A stretch of 64,000 bases of DNA from Mixta intestinalis (lineage in GTDB: Bacteria > Pseudomonadota > Gammaproteobacteria > Enterobacterales > Enterobacteriaceae), in contig NZ_CP028271.1 of assembly GCF_009914055.1 (NCBI RefSeq), positions 4,216,001-4,280,000 on the forward strand, in the 5' to 3' direction. Below the pieces are notes generated by a model. That model saw only the letters and a list, made by a program, of their open reading frames with translations. It was not told the DNA's origin and did no database searches. Positions 16,593 to 25,031 of this stretch are shown piece after piece. The stretch's first letter is position 1, and each line of letters begins with the position of its first letter. The position numbers and the translations under genes were made by a program.

Positions 16593-17093
16593 ATGGCACA
16601 CATCGAGAAACAAGCTGGCGAACTGCAGGAAAAACTGATCGCGGTAAACCGCGTATCTAAAACTGTTAAAGGTGGCCGTATTTTCTCCTTCACCGCACTG
16701 ACTGTAGTGGGTGATGGTAACGGTCGCGTAGGTTTTGGTTACGGTAAAGCGCGTGAAGTACCGGCAGCGATCCAGAAAGCGATGGAAAAAGCCCGTCGCA
16801 ACATGATTAACGTCGCGCTGACTAACGGCACCCTGCAGCACCCTGTTAAAGGTGCGCACACAGGTTCCCGTGTGTTCATGCAGCCGGCTTCTGAAGGTAC
16901 CGGTATCATCGCCGGTGGTGCAATGCGCGCCGTTCTGGAAGTCGCTGGAGTTCATAACGTTCTGGCTAAAGCCTATGGTTCCACCAACCCGATTAACGTG
17001 GTTCGTGCAACTATCGATGGCCTGGAAAATATGAAATCTCCGGAAATGGTCGCTGCCAAGCGTGGTAAATCCGTTGAAGAAATTCTGGGGTAA
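16593..17093 (+). CDS. rpsE: 30S ribosomal protein S5
   Basis: S5 contributes to decoding accuracy and to the mRNA entry helicase. The 166-residue product (MAHIEKQAGELQEKLIAVNR) has the S5 dsRNA-binding-like domain. The loop VSKTVKGGRIFSF, where changes give spectinomycin resistance, is wild type. E. coli S5 is one residue longer. Confidence 0.99.
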   Translation: MAHIEKQAGELQEKLIAVNRVSKTVKGGRIFSFTALTVVGDGNGRVGFGYGKAREVPAAIQKAMEKARRNMINVALTNGTLQHPVKGAHTGSRVFMQPASEGTGIIAGGAMRAVLEVAGVHNVLAKAYGSTNPINVVRATIDGLENMKSPEMVAAKRGKSVEEILG

Positions 17094-17099
17094 TTGACC

Positions 17100-17279
17100 A
17101 TGGCAAAGACGATCAAAATTACTCAAACCCGCAGTGCAATCGGCCGTTTGCCTAAGCATAAGGCAACGCTGCTTGGCCTGGGTCTGCGTCGCATTGGCCA
17201 CACCGTTGAGCGTGAAGACACGCCTGCTGTTCGCGGTATGGTTAACGCGGTTTCCTACATGGTTAAAGTGGAGGAGTAA
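17100..17279 (+). CDS. rpmD: 50S ribosomal protein L30
   Basis: L30 is a small 50S surface protein. The start is placed at ATG 17100 (MAKTIKITQTRSAIG), giving 59 residues as in E. coli. A TTG two codons earlier also opens the frame but would begin just after the rpsE stop with no better binding site. The stop is followed by rplO after 3 bases. Confidence 0.98.
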   Translation: MAKTIKITQTRSAIGRLPKHKATLLGLGLRRIGHTVEREDTPAVRGMVNAVSYMVKVEE

Positions 17280-17282
17280 CAG

Positions 17283-17717
17283 ATGCGTTTGAATACTCTG
17301 TCTCCGGCCGAAGGCTCAAAACAGGCAGGTAAACGCCTGGGTCGTGGTATCGGTTCTGGTCTCGGTAAAACCGGCGGCCGCGGTCACAAAGGTCAGAAGT
17401 CTCGTTCTGGCGGTGGCGTACGTCGTGGCTTCGAAGGCGGCCAGATGCCGCTGTACCGTCGTCTGCCGAAATTCGGCTTCACTTCTCGTAAAGCTATGAT
17501 TACGGCGGAAGTTCGCCTGTCTGAGCTGGCGAAAGTGGAAGGCGGTATCGTTGACCTGAATACGCTGAAAGCAGCAAACATCATCGGTACTCAGATTGAA
17601 TTTGCGAAAGTGATTCTGTCTGGCGAAGTTTCTGCACCGGTAACGGTTCGCGGTCTGCGTGTCACTAAAGGCGCTCGTGCTGCAATCGAAGCTGCTGGCG
17701 GTAAAATTGAGGAATAA
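17283..17717 (+). CDS. rplO: 50S ribosomal protein L15
   Basis: L15 is a 23S binding protein spanning domains of the 50S subunit. The 144-residue product starts MRLNTLSPAEGSKQ and has the Gly/Arg/Lys-rich stretch GRGIGSGLGKTGGRGHKGQK. A GAGGAG ribosome binding site lies at the end of rpmD. Confidence 0.99.
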   Translation: MRLNTLSPAEGSKQAGKRLGRGIGSGLGKTGGRGHKGQKSRSGGGVRRGFEGGQMPLYRRLPKFGFTSRKAMITAEVRLSELAKVEGGIVDLNTLKAANIIGTQIEFAKVILSGEVSAPVTVRGLRVTKGARAAIEAAGGKIEE

Positions 17718-17724
17718 GTAGCAG

Positions 17725-19056
17725 ATGGCTAAGCAACCAGGATTAGATTTTCAAAGTGCCAAGGGCGGTTTCGGCGAACTGAAACGCAGACTTTTGTTTG
17801 TCATCGGTGCGCTGATTGTTTTCCGCATTGGCTCTTTTATTCCGATCCCTGGTATTGATGCCACTGTACTTGCCAAACTGCTTGAGCAACAGCGTGGTAC
17901 CATCATTGAAATGTTTAACATGTTCTCTGGTGGTGCTTTAAGCCGTGCTTCTATCTTTGCTCTGGGTATCATGCCGTATATTTCGGCATCAATTATTATC
18001 CAGCTGTTAACGGTGGTTCATCCCGCGCTGGCAGAAATAAAGAAAGAAGGGGAGGCTGGTCGTCGTAAGATTAGCCAGTACACCCGTTACGGAACGTTGG
18101 TATTGGCAATCTTTCAGTCGATCGGTATTGCTACCGGTCTGCCGAATATGCCTGGGATGCAAGGCCTGGTAATTAATCCGGGCTTTGCCTTCTACTTTAC
18201 CGCTGTTGTCAGCCTGGTAACGGGAACCATGTTCCTGATGTGGCTGGGCGAACAGATTACTGAACGGGGTATCGGCAACGGTATTTCCATCATAATCTTT
18301 GCTGGTATCGTTGCGGGTCTCCCGCCGGCCATTGGCCATACCATCGAGCAAGCGCGGCAAGGCGACCTGCACTTCCTTCTGTTGCTGTTGGTTGCAGTTC
18401 TCGTATTTGCAGTGACCTTCTTCGTTGTTTTCGTTGAGCGTGGTCAACGCCGCATTGTGGTGAACTATGCGAAACGTCAGCAAGGCCGTCGTGTCTATGC
18501 TGCGCAGAGTACACATTTACCGCTGAAAGTGAATATGGCAGGGGTTATCCCGGCAATCTTCGCCTCAAGCATTATTCTGTTTCCGGCTACCATCGCTTCA
18601 TGGTTCGGTGGCGGTACAGGATGGAACTGGCTGACAACTATTTCGATGTATTTACAGCCAGGACAGCCGCTTTATGTGCTACTCTATGCGACTGCAATCA
18701 TCTTCTTCTGTTTCTTCTATACGGCGTTGGTTTTCAACCCGCGTGAAACAGCAGATAACCTGAAGAAGTCCGGTGCATTTGTACCAGGAATTCGTCCGGG
18801 AGAGCAAACGGCGAAGTACATCGATAAAGTGATGACGCGTCTGACGTTGGTCGGTGCGCTCTACATTACTTTCATCTGCCTGATCCCGGAGTTCATGCGT
18901 GATGCGATGAAAGTACCGTTCTACTTCGGTGGGACTTCACTGCTTATCGTCGTTGTTGTCATCATGGACTTTATGGCTCAAGTGCAAACTCTGATGATGT
19001 CCAGTCAATACGAGTCTGCATTGAAGAAAGCAAACCTGAAAGGCTATAGCCGTTAA
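17725..19056 (+). CDS. secY: Protein translocase subunit SecY
   Basis: SecY is the channel subunit of the SecYEG inner-membrane translocon, exporting unfolded proteins with SecA and inserting membrane proteins with SRP. The 443-residue product matches E. coli in length and shows ten hydrophobic segments. The plug region follows segment 1, and the cytosolic C5 loop carries the RKSGAFVPGIRPGEQT-type segment. It is the next-to-last gene of the spc operon. Confidence 0.99.
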   Translation: MAKQPGLDFQSAKGGFGELKRRLLFVIGALIVFRIGSFIPIPGIDATVLAKLLEQQRGTIIEMFNMFSGGALSRASIFALGIMPYISASIIIQLLTVVHPALAEIKKEGEAGRRKISQYTRYGTLVLAIFQSIGIATGLPNMPGMQGLVINPGFAFYFTAVVSLVTGTMFLMWLGEQITERGIGNGISIIIFAGIVAGLPPAIGHTIEQARQGDLHFLLLLLVAVLVFAVTFFVVFVERGQRRIVVNYAKRQQGRRVYAAQSTHLPLKVNMAGVIPAIFASSIILFPATIASWFGGGTGWNWLTTISMYLQPGQPLYVLLYATAIIFFCFFYTALVFNPRETADNLKKSGAFVPGIRPGEQTAKYIDKVMTRLTLVGALYITFICLIPEFMRDAMKVPFYFGGTSLLIVVVVIMDFMAQVQTLMMSSQYESALKKANLKGYSR

Positions 19057-19088
19057 TTCAGGCGCTTGAGAAGTTACGGAGAGTAAAA

Positions 19089-19205
19089 ATGAAAGTTCGT
19101 GCTTCCGTCAAGAAATTATGTCGTAACTGCAAAATCATTCGTCGCGACGGCGTTGTACGCGTGATTTGCAGTGCCGAGCCTAAGCACAAACAGCGCCAGG
19201 GCTGA
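19089..19205 (+). CDS. rpmJ: 50S ribosomal protein L36 (zinc-binding form)
   Basis: The 38-residue product starts MKVRASVKKLCRNCKIIRRD, a late 50S assembly protein. Cys11, Cys14, Cys27 and His33 form the zinc site, so this is the C-plus form. Such forms are often replaced under zinc limitation by a paralogue (ykgO), which is not in this window. A GGAGAG ribosome binding site precedes it. It closes the spc operon. Confidence 0.97.
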   Translation: MKVRASVKKLCRNCKIIRRDGVVRVICSAEPKHKQRQG

Positions 19206-19223
19206 TTTTCTCGCATATTTTTC

Positions 19224-19252
19224 TTGCAAAGTCAGGTTGAGCTGGCTAGATT
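19224..19252 (+). promoter_or_regulatory. alpha operon promoter
   Basis: TTGCAA (19224-19229), a 17-bp spacer and TAGATT (19247-19252) form a sigma-70 promoter downstream of rpmJ. The -10 lies in an inverted repeat (GCTGGCT / AGCCAGC) as in E. coli. Confidence 0.8.
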
Positions 19253-19259
19253 AGCCAGC

Positions 19260-19365
19260 CAATCTTTTGTATGTCTGTGCGTTTCCATTTGAGTATCCTG
19301 AAAACGGGCTTTTCAGTATGGAGCGCATATATAATTTATAGGAGTGCATAGTGGCCCGTATAGCA
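19260..19365 (+). promoter_or_regulatory. alpha operon leader, S4-binding pseudoknot region
   Basis: The leader contains TTGAGTATCCTGAAAACGGGC, followed by TTTTCAG and a TAGGAGTGCATAGTG start region, all almost as in E. coli. In E. coli this RNA folds into a nested pseudoknot that S4 stabilises to trap the ribosome at the rpsM GTG start. The structure itself is inferred, not computed. Confidence 0.75.
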
Positions 19366-19707
19366 GGCATTAACATTCCTGATCAGAAACATACCGTAAT
19401 CGCTTTAACGTCGATCTACGGTGTCGGCAAGACTCGCTCCAAGGCCATCTGTGCTGCTGCGGGTATCGCTGAAGATGTTAAGATCAGTGAGCTGTCTGAA
19501 GAACAAATCGACACGCTGCGTGACGAAGTTGCCAAATTTGTCGTTGAAGGTGATCTGCGCCGTGAAGTTAGCATGAGCATCAAACGTCTGATGGACCTTG
19601 GTTGCTATCGCGGTTTGCGTCATCGTCGTGGTCTGCCAGTGCGCGGTCAGCGTACTAAGACCAACGCCCGTACCCGTAAGGGTCCGCGCAAACCGATCAA
19701 GAAATAA
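19351..19707 (+). CDS. rpsM: 30S ribosomal protein S13
   Basis: S13 is in the 30S head and forms bridges to L5 and contacts P-site tRNA through its basic tail. The 118-residue product starts at GTG (ARIAGINIPDQKH), the same start codon used in E. coli, where it lies inside the S4-controlled pseudoknot. It is the first gene of the alpha operon. Confidence 0.98.
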   Translation: MARIAGINIPDQKHTVIALTSIYGVGKTRSKAICAAAGIAEDVKISELSEEQIDTLRDEVAKFVVEGDLRREVSMSIKRLMDLGCYRGLRHRRGLPVRGQRTKTNARTRKGPRKPIKK

Positions 19708-19723
19708 TCGGGGTGATTGAATA

Positions 19724-20113
19724 ATGGCAAAGGCACCAGTTCGTGCACGTAAGCGTGTAAGAAAACAAGTCTCAGATGGCGTGGCTCATGTCCATGCTTC
19801 TTTTAACAACACCATCGTTACCATTACTGACCGTCAGGGTAACGCACTGGGTTGGGCAACTGCCGGTGGTTCCGGCTTCCGTGGTTCTCGTAAATCTACG
19901 CCGTTCGCTGCACAGGTTGCTGCTGAGCGTTGCGCAGAGGCCGTGAAAGATTACGGTATTAAGAACCTGGAAGTTATGGTTAAGGGTCCGGGTCCGGGTC
20001 GCGAATCTACCATTCGTGCTCTGAACGCCGCAGGTTTCCGCATCACTAATATTACTGATGTGACTCCGATCCCTCACAACGGTTGTCGTCCGCCGAAAAA
20101 ACGTCGCGTATAA
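19724..20113 (+). CDS. rpsK: 30S ribosomal protein S11
   Basis: S11 lies on the 30S platform near the E site and the Shine-Dalgarno helix. The 129-residue product (MAKAPVRARKRVRKQVSDGV) has the FNNTIVTITDRQGN core and the PHNGCRPPKKRRV tail. In E. coli the Asn of the NG pair in that tail can become isoaspartate. Confidence 0.99.
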   Translation: MAKAPVRARKRVRKQVSDGVAHVHASFNNTIVTITDRQGNALGWATAGGSGFRGSRKSTPFAAQVAAERCAEAVKDYGIKNLEVMVKGPGPGRESTIRALNAAGFRITNITDVTPIPHNGCRPPKKRRV

Positions 20114-20144
20114 CGCCCGTTTTTAGGATAGTTGGAGAAAGAAA

Positions 20145-20765
20145 ATGGCAAGATATTTGGGTCCTAAGCTCAAGCTGAGCCGTCGTGAGGGCACAGACCT
20201 GTTCCTGAAGTCTGGCGTTCGCGCGATTGATTCCAAGTGTAAAATTGAACAAGCCCCTGGCCAGCACGGTGCGCGTAAACCGCGTCTGTCTGACTACGGC
20301 GGTCAGTTACGTGAAAAGCAAAAAGTTCGTCGTATCTACGGCGTGCTGGAGCGTCAGTTCCGTAACTATTACAAAGAAGCAGCACGTCTGAAAGGCAACA
20401 CCGGTGAAAACCTGTTGGCTCTGCTGGAAGGTCGTCTGGATAACGTTGTTTATCGTATGGGCTTTGGTGCCACTCGTGCAGAAGCACGTCAGCTGGTTAG
20501 CCATAAATCTGTAATGGTAAACGGTCGCGTTGTTAACATCGCTTCTTATCAGGTATCTCCGAATGACGTAGTCAGCATCCGCGAGAAAGCCAAAAAGCAG
20601 TCTCGCGTGAAAGCCGCTCTGGAGCTGGCTGAGCAGCGTGAAAAGCCAACCTGGCTGGAAGTTGATGCAACTAAGATGGAAGGTGTGTTCAAGCGTATTC
20701 CTGAACGTACCGATCTGTCTGCGGACATTAACGAACACCTGATCGTCGAGCTTTACTCCAAGTAA
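20145..20765 (+). CDS. rpsD: 30S ribosomal protein S4, alpha operon autoregulator
   Basis: S4 starts assembly of the 30S body, affects decoding accuracy and represses translation of rpsM, rpsK, rpsD and rplQ through the alpha leader. The 206-residue product (MARYLGPKLKLSRREGTDLF) has an S4 RNA-binding domain around residues 96-150. It contains the LDNVVYRMGFG segment linked to ram mutations, here intact. Confidence 0.99.
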   Translation: MARYLGPKLKLSRREGTDLFLKSGVRAIDSKCKIEQAPGQHGARKPRLSDYGGQLREKQKVRRIYGVLERQFRNYYKEAARLKGNTGENLLALLEGRLDNVVYRMGFGATRAEARQLVSHKSVMVNGRVVNIASYQVSPNDVVSIREKAKKQSRVKAALELAEQREKPTWLEVDATKMEGVFKRIPERTDLSADINEHLIVELYSK

Positions 20766-20790
20766 AGCTTAGTACCAAAGAGAGGACACA

Positions 20791-21780
20791 ATGCAGGGTT
20801 CTGTGACAGAGTTTCTAAAACCGCGCCTGGTAGATATCGAGCAATTGAGTTCGACGCACGCCAAGGTGACCCTTGAGCCTTTAGAGCGTGGCTTTGGCCA
20901 TACTCTTGGTAACGCACTGCGCCGTATTCTGCTGTCATCCATGCCGGGTTGCGCGGTGACCGAGGTTGAGATTGATGGTGTACTTCATGAGTACAGCACC
21001 AAAGAGGGTGTACAGGAAGATATCCTGGAAATCCTGCTTAACCTGAAAGGGCTGGCGGTAAGAGTTCAGGGTAAAGATGAAGTTATCATTACTCTGAATA
21101 AATCTGGCATTGGCCCTGTGACTGCAGCCGACATCACCCATGATGGTGATGTCGAAATCGTCAAGCCGCAGCACGTGATCTGCCACCTGACTGATGAAAA
21201 CGCATCTATTAATATGCGTATCAAAGTTCAGCGTGGCCGTGGTTATGTGCCGGCTTCTGCCCGAATTCATTCGGAAGAAGATGAGCGCCCGATCGGCCGT
21301 CTGTTAGTCGACGCCTGCTACAGCCCTGTAGACCGTATCGCCTACAATGTTGAAGCTGCGCGTGTAGAACAGCGTACCGACCTGGACAAGCTGGTCATCG
21401 AAATGGAAACCAACGGCACAATCGATCCTGAAGAGGCGATTCGTCGTGCGGCAACCATTCTGGCTGAACAACTCGAAGCTTTTGTTGACCTGCGTGATGT
21501 ACGTCAGCCGGAAGTTAAAGAAGAGAAACCAGAATTCGATCCGATCCTGCTGCGCCCTGTTGACGATCTGGAATTGACTGTCCGCTCTGCTAACTGCCTC
21601 AAGGCAGAAGCTATCCACTACATCGGTGATCTGGTACAGCGTACCGAGGTTGAGCTGCTCAAAACGCCTAACCTGGGTAAAAAATCTCTTACCGAGATTA
21701 AAGACGTGCTGGCCTCACGTGGTCTTTCTCTGGGCATGCGCCTGGAAAACTGGCCGCCGGCAAGCATTGCTGATGAATAA
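20791..21780 (+). CDS. rpoA: RNA polymerase subunit alpha
   Basis: Alpha dimerises to nucleate RNA polymerase assembly and uses its C-terminal domain to bind UP elements and activators. The 329-residue product has the N-terminal assembly domain to about residue 235, a linker, and the C-terminal domain. That domain carries the [10 protein letters not shown] segment that contacts DNA (Arg265 region). An A-rich UP-like tract before rrn P1 in this window is a likely target. A GAGAGGA ribosome binding site precedes the ATG. Confidence 0.99.
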
Positions 21781-21820
21781 CCGGATCGCAGGTTAAGGTT
21801 TTACTGAGAAGGATAAGGTC

Positions 21821-22207
21821 ATGCGCCATCGTAAGAGTGGTCGTCAACTGAACCGCAACAGCAGCCATCGTCAGGCTATGTTCCGCAACATGGCCGGCTC
21901 TTTGGTTCGTCATGAGATCATCAAGACGACCCTGCCGAAAGCGAAAGAGCTGCGTCGCGTAGTTGAGCCGCTGATTACTCTTGCCAAGACCGACAGCGTA
22001 GCTAATCGTCGTCTGGCATTCGCCCGTACTCGTGATAACGAGATCGTGGCAAAACTGTTTAACGAGCTGGGCCCGCGTTTCGCGAGCCGTGCCGGTGGTT
22101 ACACTCGCATTCTGAAGTGTGGCTTCCGTGCTGGTGACAACGCTCCGATGGCTTACATCGAGCTGGTTGATCGTCCAGAAGCTCAAGCAGAAGCTGCAGC
22201 AGAGTAA
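21821..22207 (+). CDS. rplQ: 50S ribosomal protein L17
   Basis: L17 lies near the tunnel exit on the 50S surface. The 128-residue product (MRHRKSGRQLNRNSSHRQAM) is one residue longer than in E. coli, because of the AEAAAE tail. It ends the alpha operon, and a terminator follows within 20 bases. Confidence 0.99.
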   Translation: MRHRKSGRQLNRNSSHRQAMFRNMAGSLVRHEIIKTTLPKAKELRRVVEPLITLAKTDSVANRRLAFARTRDNEIVAKLFNELGPRFASRAGGYTRILKCGFRAGDNAPMAYIELVDRPEAQAEAAAE

Positions 22208-22226
22208 TCTGCTGTATAATAAAAAG

Positions 22227-22252
22227 ACCGGGCCCTTGTGCCCGGTTTTTTT
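22227..22252 (+). terminator. alpha operon terminator
   Basis: The stem ACCGGGC / GCCCGGT is followed by seven T. It is the end of the long run of ribosomal protein operons. Confidence 0.92.
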
Positions 22253-22270
22253 ATGCCTGTTTGCTATGGC

Positions 22271-22298
22271 TTTACACTCACAGCCTTTGCGCTATGCT
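22271..22298 (+). promoter_or_regulatory. Candidate yhdN promoter
   Basis: TTTACA (22271-22276), a 16-bp spacer and TATGCT (22293-22298) lie 26 bases before yhdN. This is a moderate sigma-70 match placed right after the alpha operon terminator. Confidence 0.5.
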
Positions 22299-22323
22299 GT
22301 TATTTTCTTTTTTGGAGCTGGCT

Positions 22324-22692
22324 ATGTGGTTGCTGGATCAACTTGCTGAGCAACATATCCTTGATGCCCAGAAGAAAGGCGAGCTGTCGGGATTACCTGG
22401 TGAGGGTGCGCCGCTGGTTCTGGATGATGACAGCCACGTTCCCTCAGAATTACGCGCTGGTTATCGCCTGTTGAAAAATGCCGGTTATCTGCCGCCTGAA
22501 CTGGAAATGCGGCGTGAAGCGCTGGAGCTTAATGATTTGATTGAAAATCTGGATCCTGCTGATAAAAACCATGCGGCCTGCCTTAAAAAATTACGTCTAC
22601 TGGAAATAAAGCTTCTTCAGGCAGGGATGAGCACCCATTTTCTTTCAGGAGCCTATCGTGAGGCTATTGGAAAAAAACTGGAGAAAGAGTAG
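22324..22692 (+). CDS. yhdN: DUF1992 / DnaJ-homologue-type protein YhdN
   Basis: This small cytoplasmic protein has no established function. The family is annotated as DnaJ homologue subfamily C member 28 conserved domain (DUF1992). The start is set at ATG 22324 (MWLLDQLAEQHILDAQKKGE), behind TTGGAG, which gives 122 residues as in E. coli YhdN. The longer frame from 22261 has a hydrophobic run that does not belong to the family. The core LVLDDDSHVPSELRAGYRLLK is clear. In E. coli zntR follows; here arfA follows directly. Confidence 0.92.
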   Translation: MWLLDQLAEQHILDAQKKGELSGLPGEGAPLVLDDDSHVPSELRAGYRLLKNAGYLPPELEMRREALELNDLIENLDPADKNHAACLKKLRLLEIKLLQAGMSTHFLSGAYREAIGKKLEKE

Positions 22693-22754
22693 AGCCTTCC
22701 TTTAACGCTCTATGATGGTCGATAGGGCTATAAACAGAAATATTCTGCTTAGCC

Positions 22755-22783
22755 TTGAATAAAGAGTGAAGTGATTCTATATA
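22755..22783 (+). promoter_or_regulatory. Candidate arfA promoter
   Basis: TTGAAT (22755-22760), a 17-bp spacer and TATATA (22778-22783) stand 28 bases before the arfA start. A short palindrome (CAGAA ATA TTCTG, 22735-22747) lies just upstream. Confidence 0.6.
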
Positions 22784-22811
22784 GATAGCCGACAACACTT
22801 GAGGAGATACC

Positions 22812-23066
22812 ATGTCCGGTTACCAACATAAAAAAGGTAAGATCAAAGATAATGCGCTTGAGGCGCTGTTACACGATCCGCTTTTTAAGACGCGCGTTGA
22901 GACTAATGTAAAAGGTAAGGGTAGCTATCGACGTAAAGATAAACATTGCAAAAAGGCGGGCTGGGAGGCCAGTGGTAAAGCAGACTTTACCACTGGCTTT
23001 CTGCTTAATAGCGAAGCGATAAAAAAGATGAGTAAAAGCGTTACTCTCTTCGCAACGGCTGGCTGA
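22812..23066 (+). CDS. arfA: Alternative ribosome-rescue factor ArfA
   Basis: ArfA enters the empty A site of ribosomes stalled on nonstop mRNA and recruits RF2 to release the peptide. It acts as the backup to tmRNA. The 84-residue frame starts MSGYQHKKGKIKDNALEALL and contains LLHDPLF, KGKGSYRRK and the WEASGK segment. After that the hydrophobic tail (FTTGFLLN) is the part removed in the active truncated form of E. coli ArfA. A terminator-like hairpin covers codons 53-62, which explains how truncated protein would arise. It lies between yhdN and the convergent mscL, whose 3' end is 3 bases away. Confidence 0.93.
   Translation: MSGYQHKKGKIKDNALEALLHDPLFKTRVETNVKGKGSYRRKDKHCKKAGWEASGKADFTTGFLLNSEAIKKMSKSVTLFATAG
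22968..22997 (+). promoter_or_regulatory. Hairpin inside the arfA coding region (nonstop mRNA generator)
   Basis: A perfect 13-bp inverted repeat (GCCAGTGGTAAAG / CTTTACCACTGGC) with a CAGA loop, followed by TTTCTGCTT, sits in frame in arfA. In E. coli the equivalent stem ends transcription or is cut by RNase III. The resulting stop-less arfA mRNA is normally destroyed through tmRNA. Here the stem is seen directly; the role is inferred. Confidence 0.88.
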
Positions 23067-23068
23067 TA

Positions 23069-23479
23069 TCAGTTTTTATCGTTCTGCTGCTTCAGTAAGT
23101 CACGTATTTCAGTTAACAGCGTTTCTTCTGCGCTGGGTTTCGGAGCCGGTTTTTCCACTTCCTTCTTGGTATGAAGCTTATTCATCAATTTAATCGCAAC
23201 GAAAATAGCGAAGGCGATGATGACGAAGTCGAAGACGTTTTGCAGAAAAATCCCGTACTCCATGACAACCGCGGGAGTATCTCCCTGCGCCGCCTTCAAT
23301 ACCCAGGTAAATTGTTTGAAATCTACCCCGCCAATCAACAGGCCCAGCGGCGGCATAATGATATTTGCCACCAGCGATGAAACAATTTTGCCGAACGCCG
23401 CACCGATGATGACGCCCACTGCGAGATCGACGACATTACCGCGCATCGCAAAATCACGGAATTCTTTGAAAAAACTCAT
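23069..23479 (-). CDS. mscL: Large-conductance mechanosensitive channel MscL
   Basis: MscL is a homopentameric inner-membrane channel that opens under high membrane tension to release solutes on hypo-osmotic shock. The 136-residue product, same length as E. coli, begins MSFFKEFRDFAMRGNVVDLA. It has TM1 (about 15-45, with the GVIIGAAFGKIV pore helix), TM2 (about 70-100) and a C-terminal helix ending LLTEIRDLLKQQN. It is downstream of trkA on the same strand. Confidence 0.98.
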   Translation of the reverse strand: MSFFKEFRDFAMRGNVVDLAVGVIIGAAFGKIVSSLVANIIMPPLGLLIGGVDFKQFTWVLKAAQGDTPAVVMEYGIFLQNVFDFVIIAFAIFVAIKLMNKLHTKKEVEKPAPKPSAEETLLTEIRDLLKQQNDKN

Positions 23480-23582
23480 AAACAGCTCCTTTCCATTGCC
23501 AAAGTGTAAAGTCTAACAAACGAATCACAGTTTGCCATGACCGAATATTAAAGAACTGAATTATCACAAAATGAAATACTCG

Positions 23583-23608
23583 CGGACAGCAAACGGGCAT
23601 GCTGTCCG
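23583..23608 (-). other. Hairpin in the trkA-mscL gap
   Basis: CGGACAGC (23583-23590) pairs with GCTGTCCG (23601-23608). On the transcribed strand it follows the trkA stop but has no clean T-run, so it is at most a weak terminator or an mRNA processing stem. The rest of the 135-base gap shows no clear promoter. Confidence 0.45.
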
Positions 23609-23614
23609 TATAGG

Positions 23615-24991
23615 CTATAAGAAGAAGGGGCTGGGCTGGAAGAGTCGTTCTACATCCGATACAAATTTTTTGTCGGTCAAAAACATAATCACGTGGTCGC
23701 CCTGCTCGATACGCAGATTGTCATTGGCGATCATGACATCATCGCCTCGTACCACGGCACCAATGATAGTCCCCGGTGGTAGCTTAATATCTTCAATCAG
23801 ACGCCCGACAACACGAGAGGTTGTTTCATCACCGTGGGCAATTGCTTCGATGGCTTCAGCGACACCGCGCCTTAGCGAAGAAACGCTGACAATATCTGCC
23901 TTACGCACGTGGCCCAGTAATGCAGAGATCGTGGCCTGTTGTGGAGAGATCGCAATATCGATCACGCTGCCCTGAACCAGATCGACATAGGCGCGCCGCT
24001 GGATCAACACCATCACTTTTTTGGCACCCATTTTTTTAGCGAGCATCGCGGACATGATATTCGCTTCATCATCGTTGGTGACGGCAATAAAAAGATCAAC
24101 CTGATCGATATGCTCTTCAGCCAGCAATTCCTGATCCGAAGCATCGCCATAAAAAACAATGGTGTCCTGTAGCCGTTCTGCCAGTTCTGCGGCACGTTGC
24201 TGATTACGTTCAATCAGTTTTACGCTGTAATTTTTTTCCAGCCGCTGTGCCAGGCCATAACCGATATTCCCGCCGCCAACTAACATGATGCGTTTATAAG
24301 GTTTCTCCAGCCGCTGCATTTCACTCATTACCGCGCGGATATGCTGGCTGGCCGCAATAAAGAAGACTTCATCGCCCGCTTCGACAATTGTTGATCCCTG
24401 TGGACGAATGGGACGATCCTGGCGAAAAATAGCAGCAACGCGAGTATCTATATGTGGCATATGCTCACGCATTATAGAGAGCGCGTTACCGATCAATGGG
24501 CCACCGTAATAAGCTTTGACCACTGCCAGACTGACTTTACCTTCAGCAAAGTTGACCACCTGCAGCGCTCCGGGGTATTCAATCAGACGATAAATATTAT
24601 CAATGACCAGCTGCTCCGGAGCTATCAGGTGATCGATGGGTACCGCTTCAGGGATAAAGAGTTTGTCTGCATCGCGGATGTAATCGGCAGCACGGATACG
24701 GGCAATGCGATTAGGCGTATTGAAGAGGGTATAAGCGATCTGACAGGCAATCATATTGGTTTCATCTGAGCTGGTAACGGCAACCAACATATCGGCATCC
24801 TGCGCACCTGCTTCCCGCAGAATCCGTGGATGAGAACCGTGCCCCTGTACTACACGTAAATCGAATTTATCCTGTAACTGACGCAGGCGCAGCGCATCCG
24901 TATCCACTACGGTGATATCGTTATTTTCGCCCACCAGGTTTTCAGCCAGCGTACCGCCTACCTGACCTGCTCCGAGAATGATTATCTTCAT
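23615..24991 (-). CDS. trkA: Trk potassium uptake protein TrkA
   Basis: TrkA is the cytosolic regulatory ring protein of the TrkH/TrkG potassium channels, binding NAD(H) and ATP. The 458-residue product has two RCK units. Each begins with a Rossmann glycine motif: IILGAGQVGGTLAENL at residue 3 and IMLVGGGNIGYGLAQRL near residue 235. It follows rsmB on the same strand by 40 bases, as in E. coli. The channel subunits are not in this window. Confidence 0.98.
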   Translation of the reverse strand: MKIIILGAGQVGGTLAENLVGENNDITVVDTDALRLRQLQDKFDLRVVQGHGSHPRILREAGAQDADMLVAVTSSDETNMIACQIAYTLFNTPNRIARIRAADYIRDADKLFIPEAVPIDHLIAPEQLVIDNIYRLIEYPGALQVVNFAEGKVSLAVVKAYYGGPLIGNALSIMREHMPHIDTRVAAIFRQDRPIRPQGSTIVEAGDEVFFIAASQHIRAVMSEMQRLEKPYKRIMLVGGGNIGYGLAQRLEKNYSVKLIERNQQRAAELAERLQDTIVFYGDASDQELLAEEHIDQVDLFIAVTNDDEANIMSAMLAKKMGAKKVMVLIQRRAYVDLVQGSVIDIAISPQQATISALLGHVRKADIVSVSSLRRGVAEAIEAIAHGDETTSRVVGRLIEDIKLPPGTIIGAVVRGDDVMIANDNLRIEQGDHVIMFLTDKKFVSDVERLFQPSPFFL

Positions 24992-25031
24992 CGTTGTTTC
25001 AACTTTATGAATTGCCGCAGCGTGCGCTACG

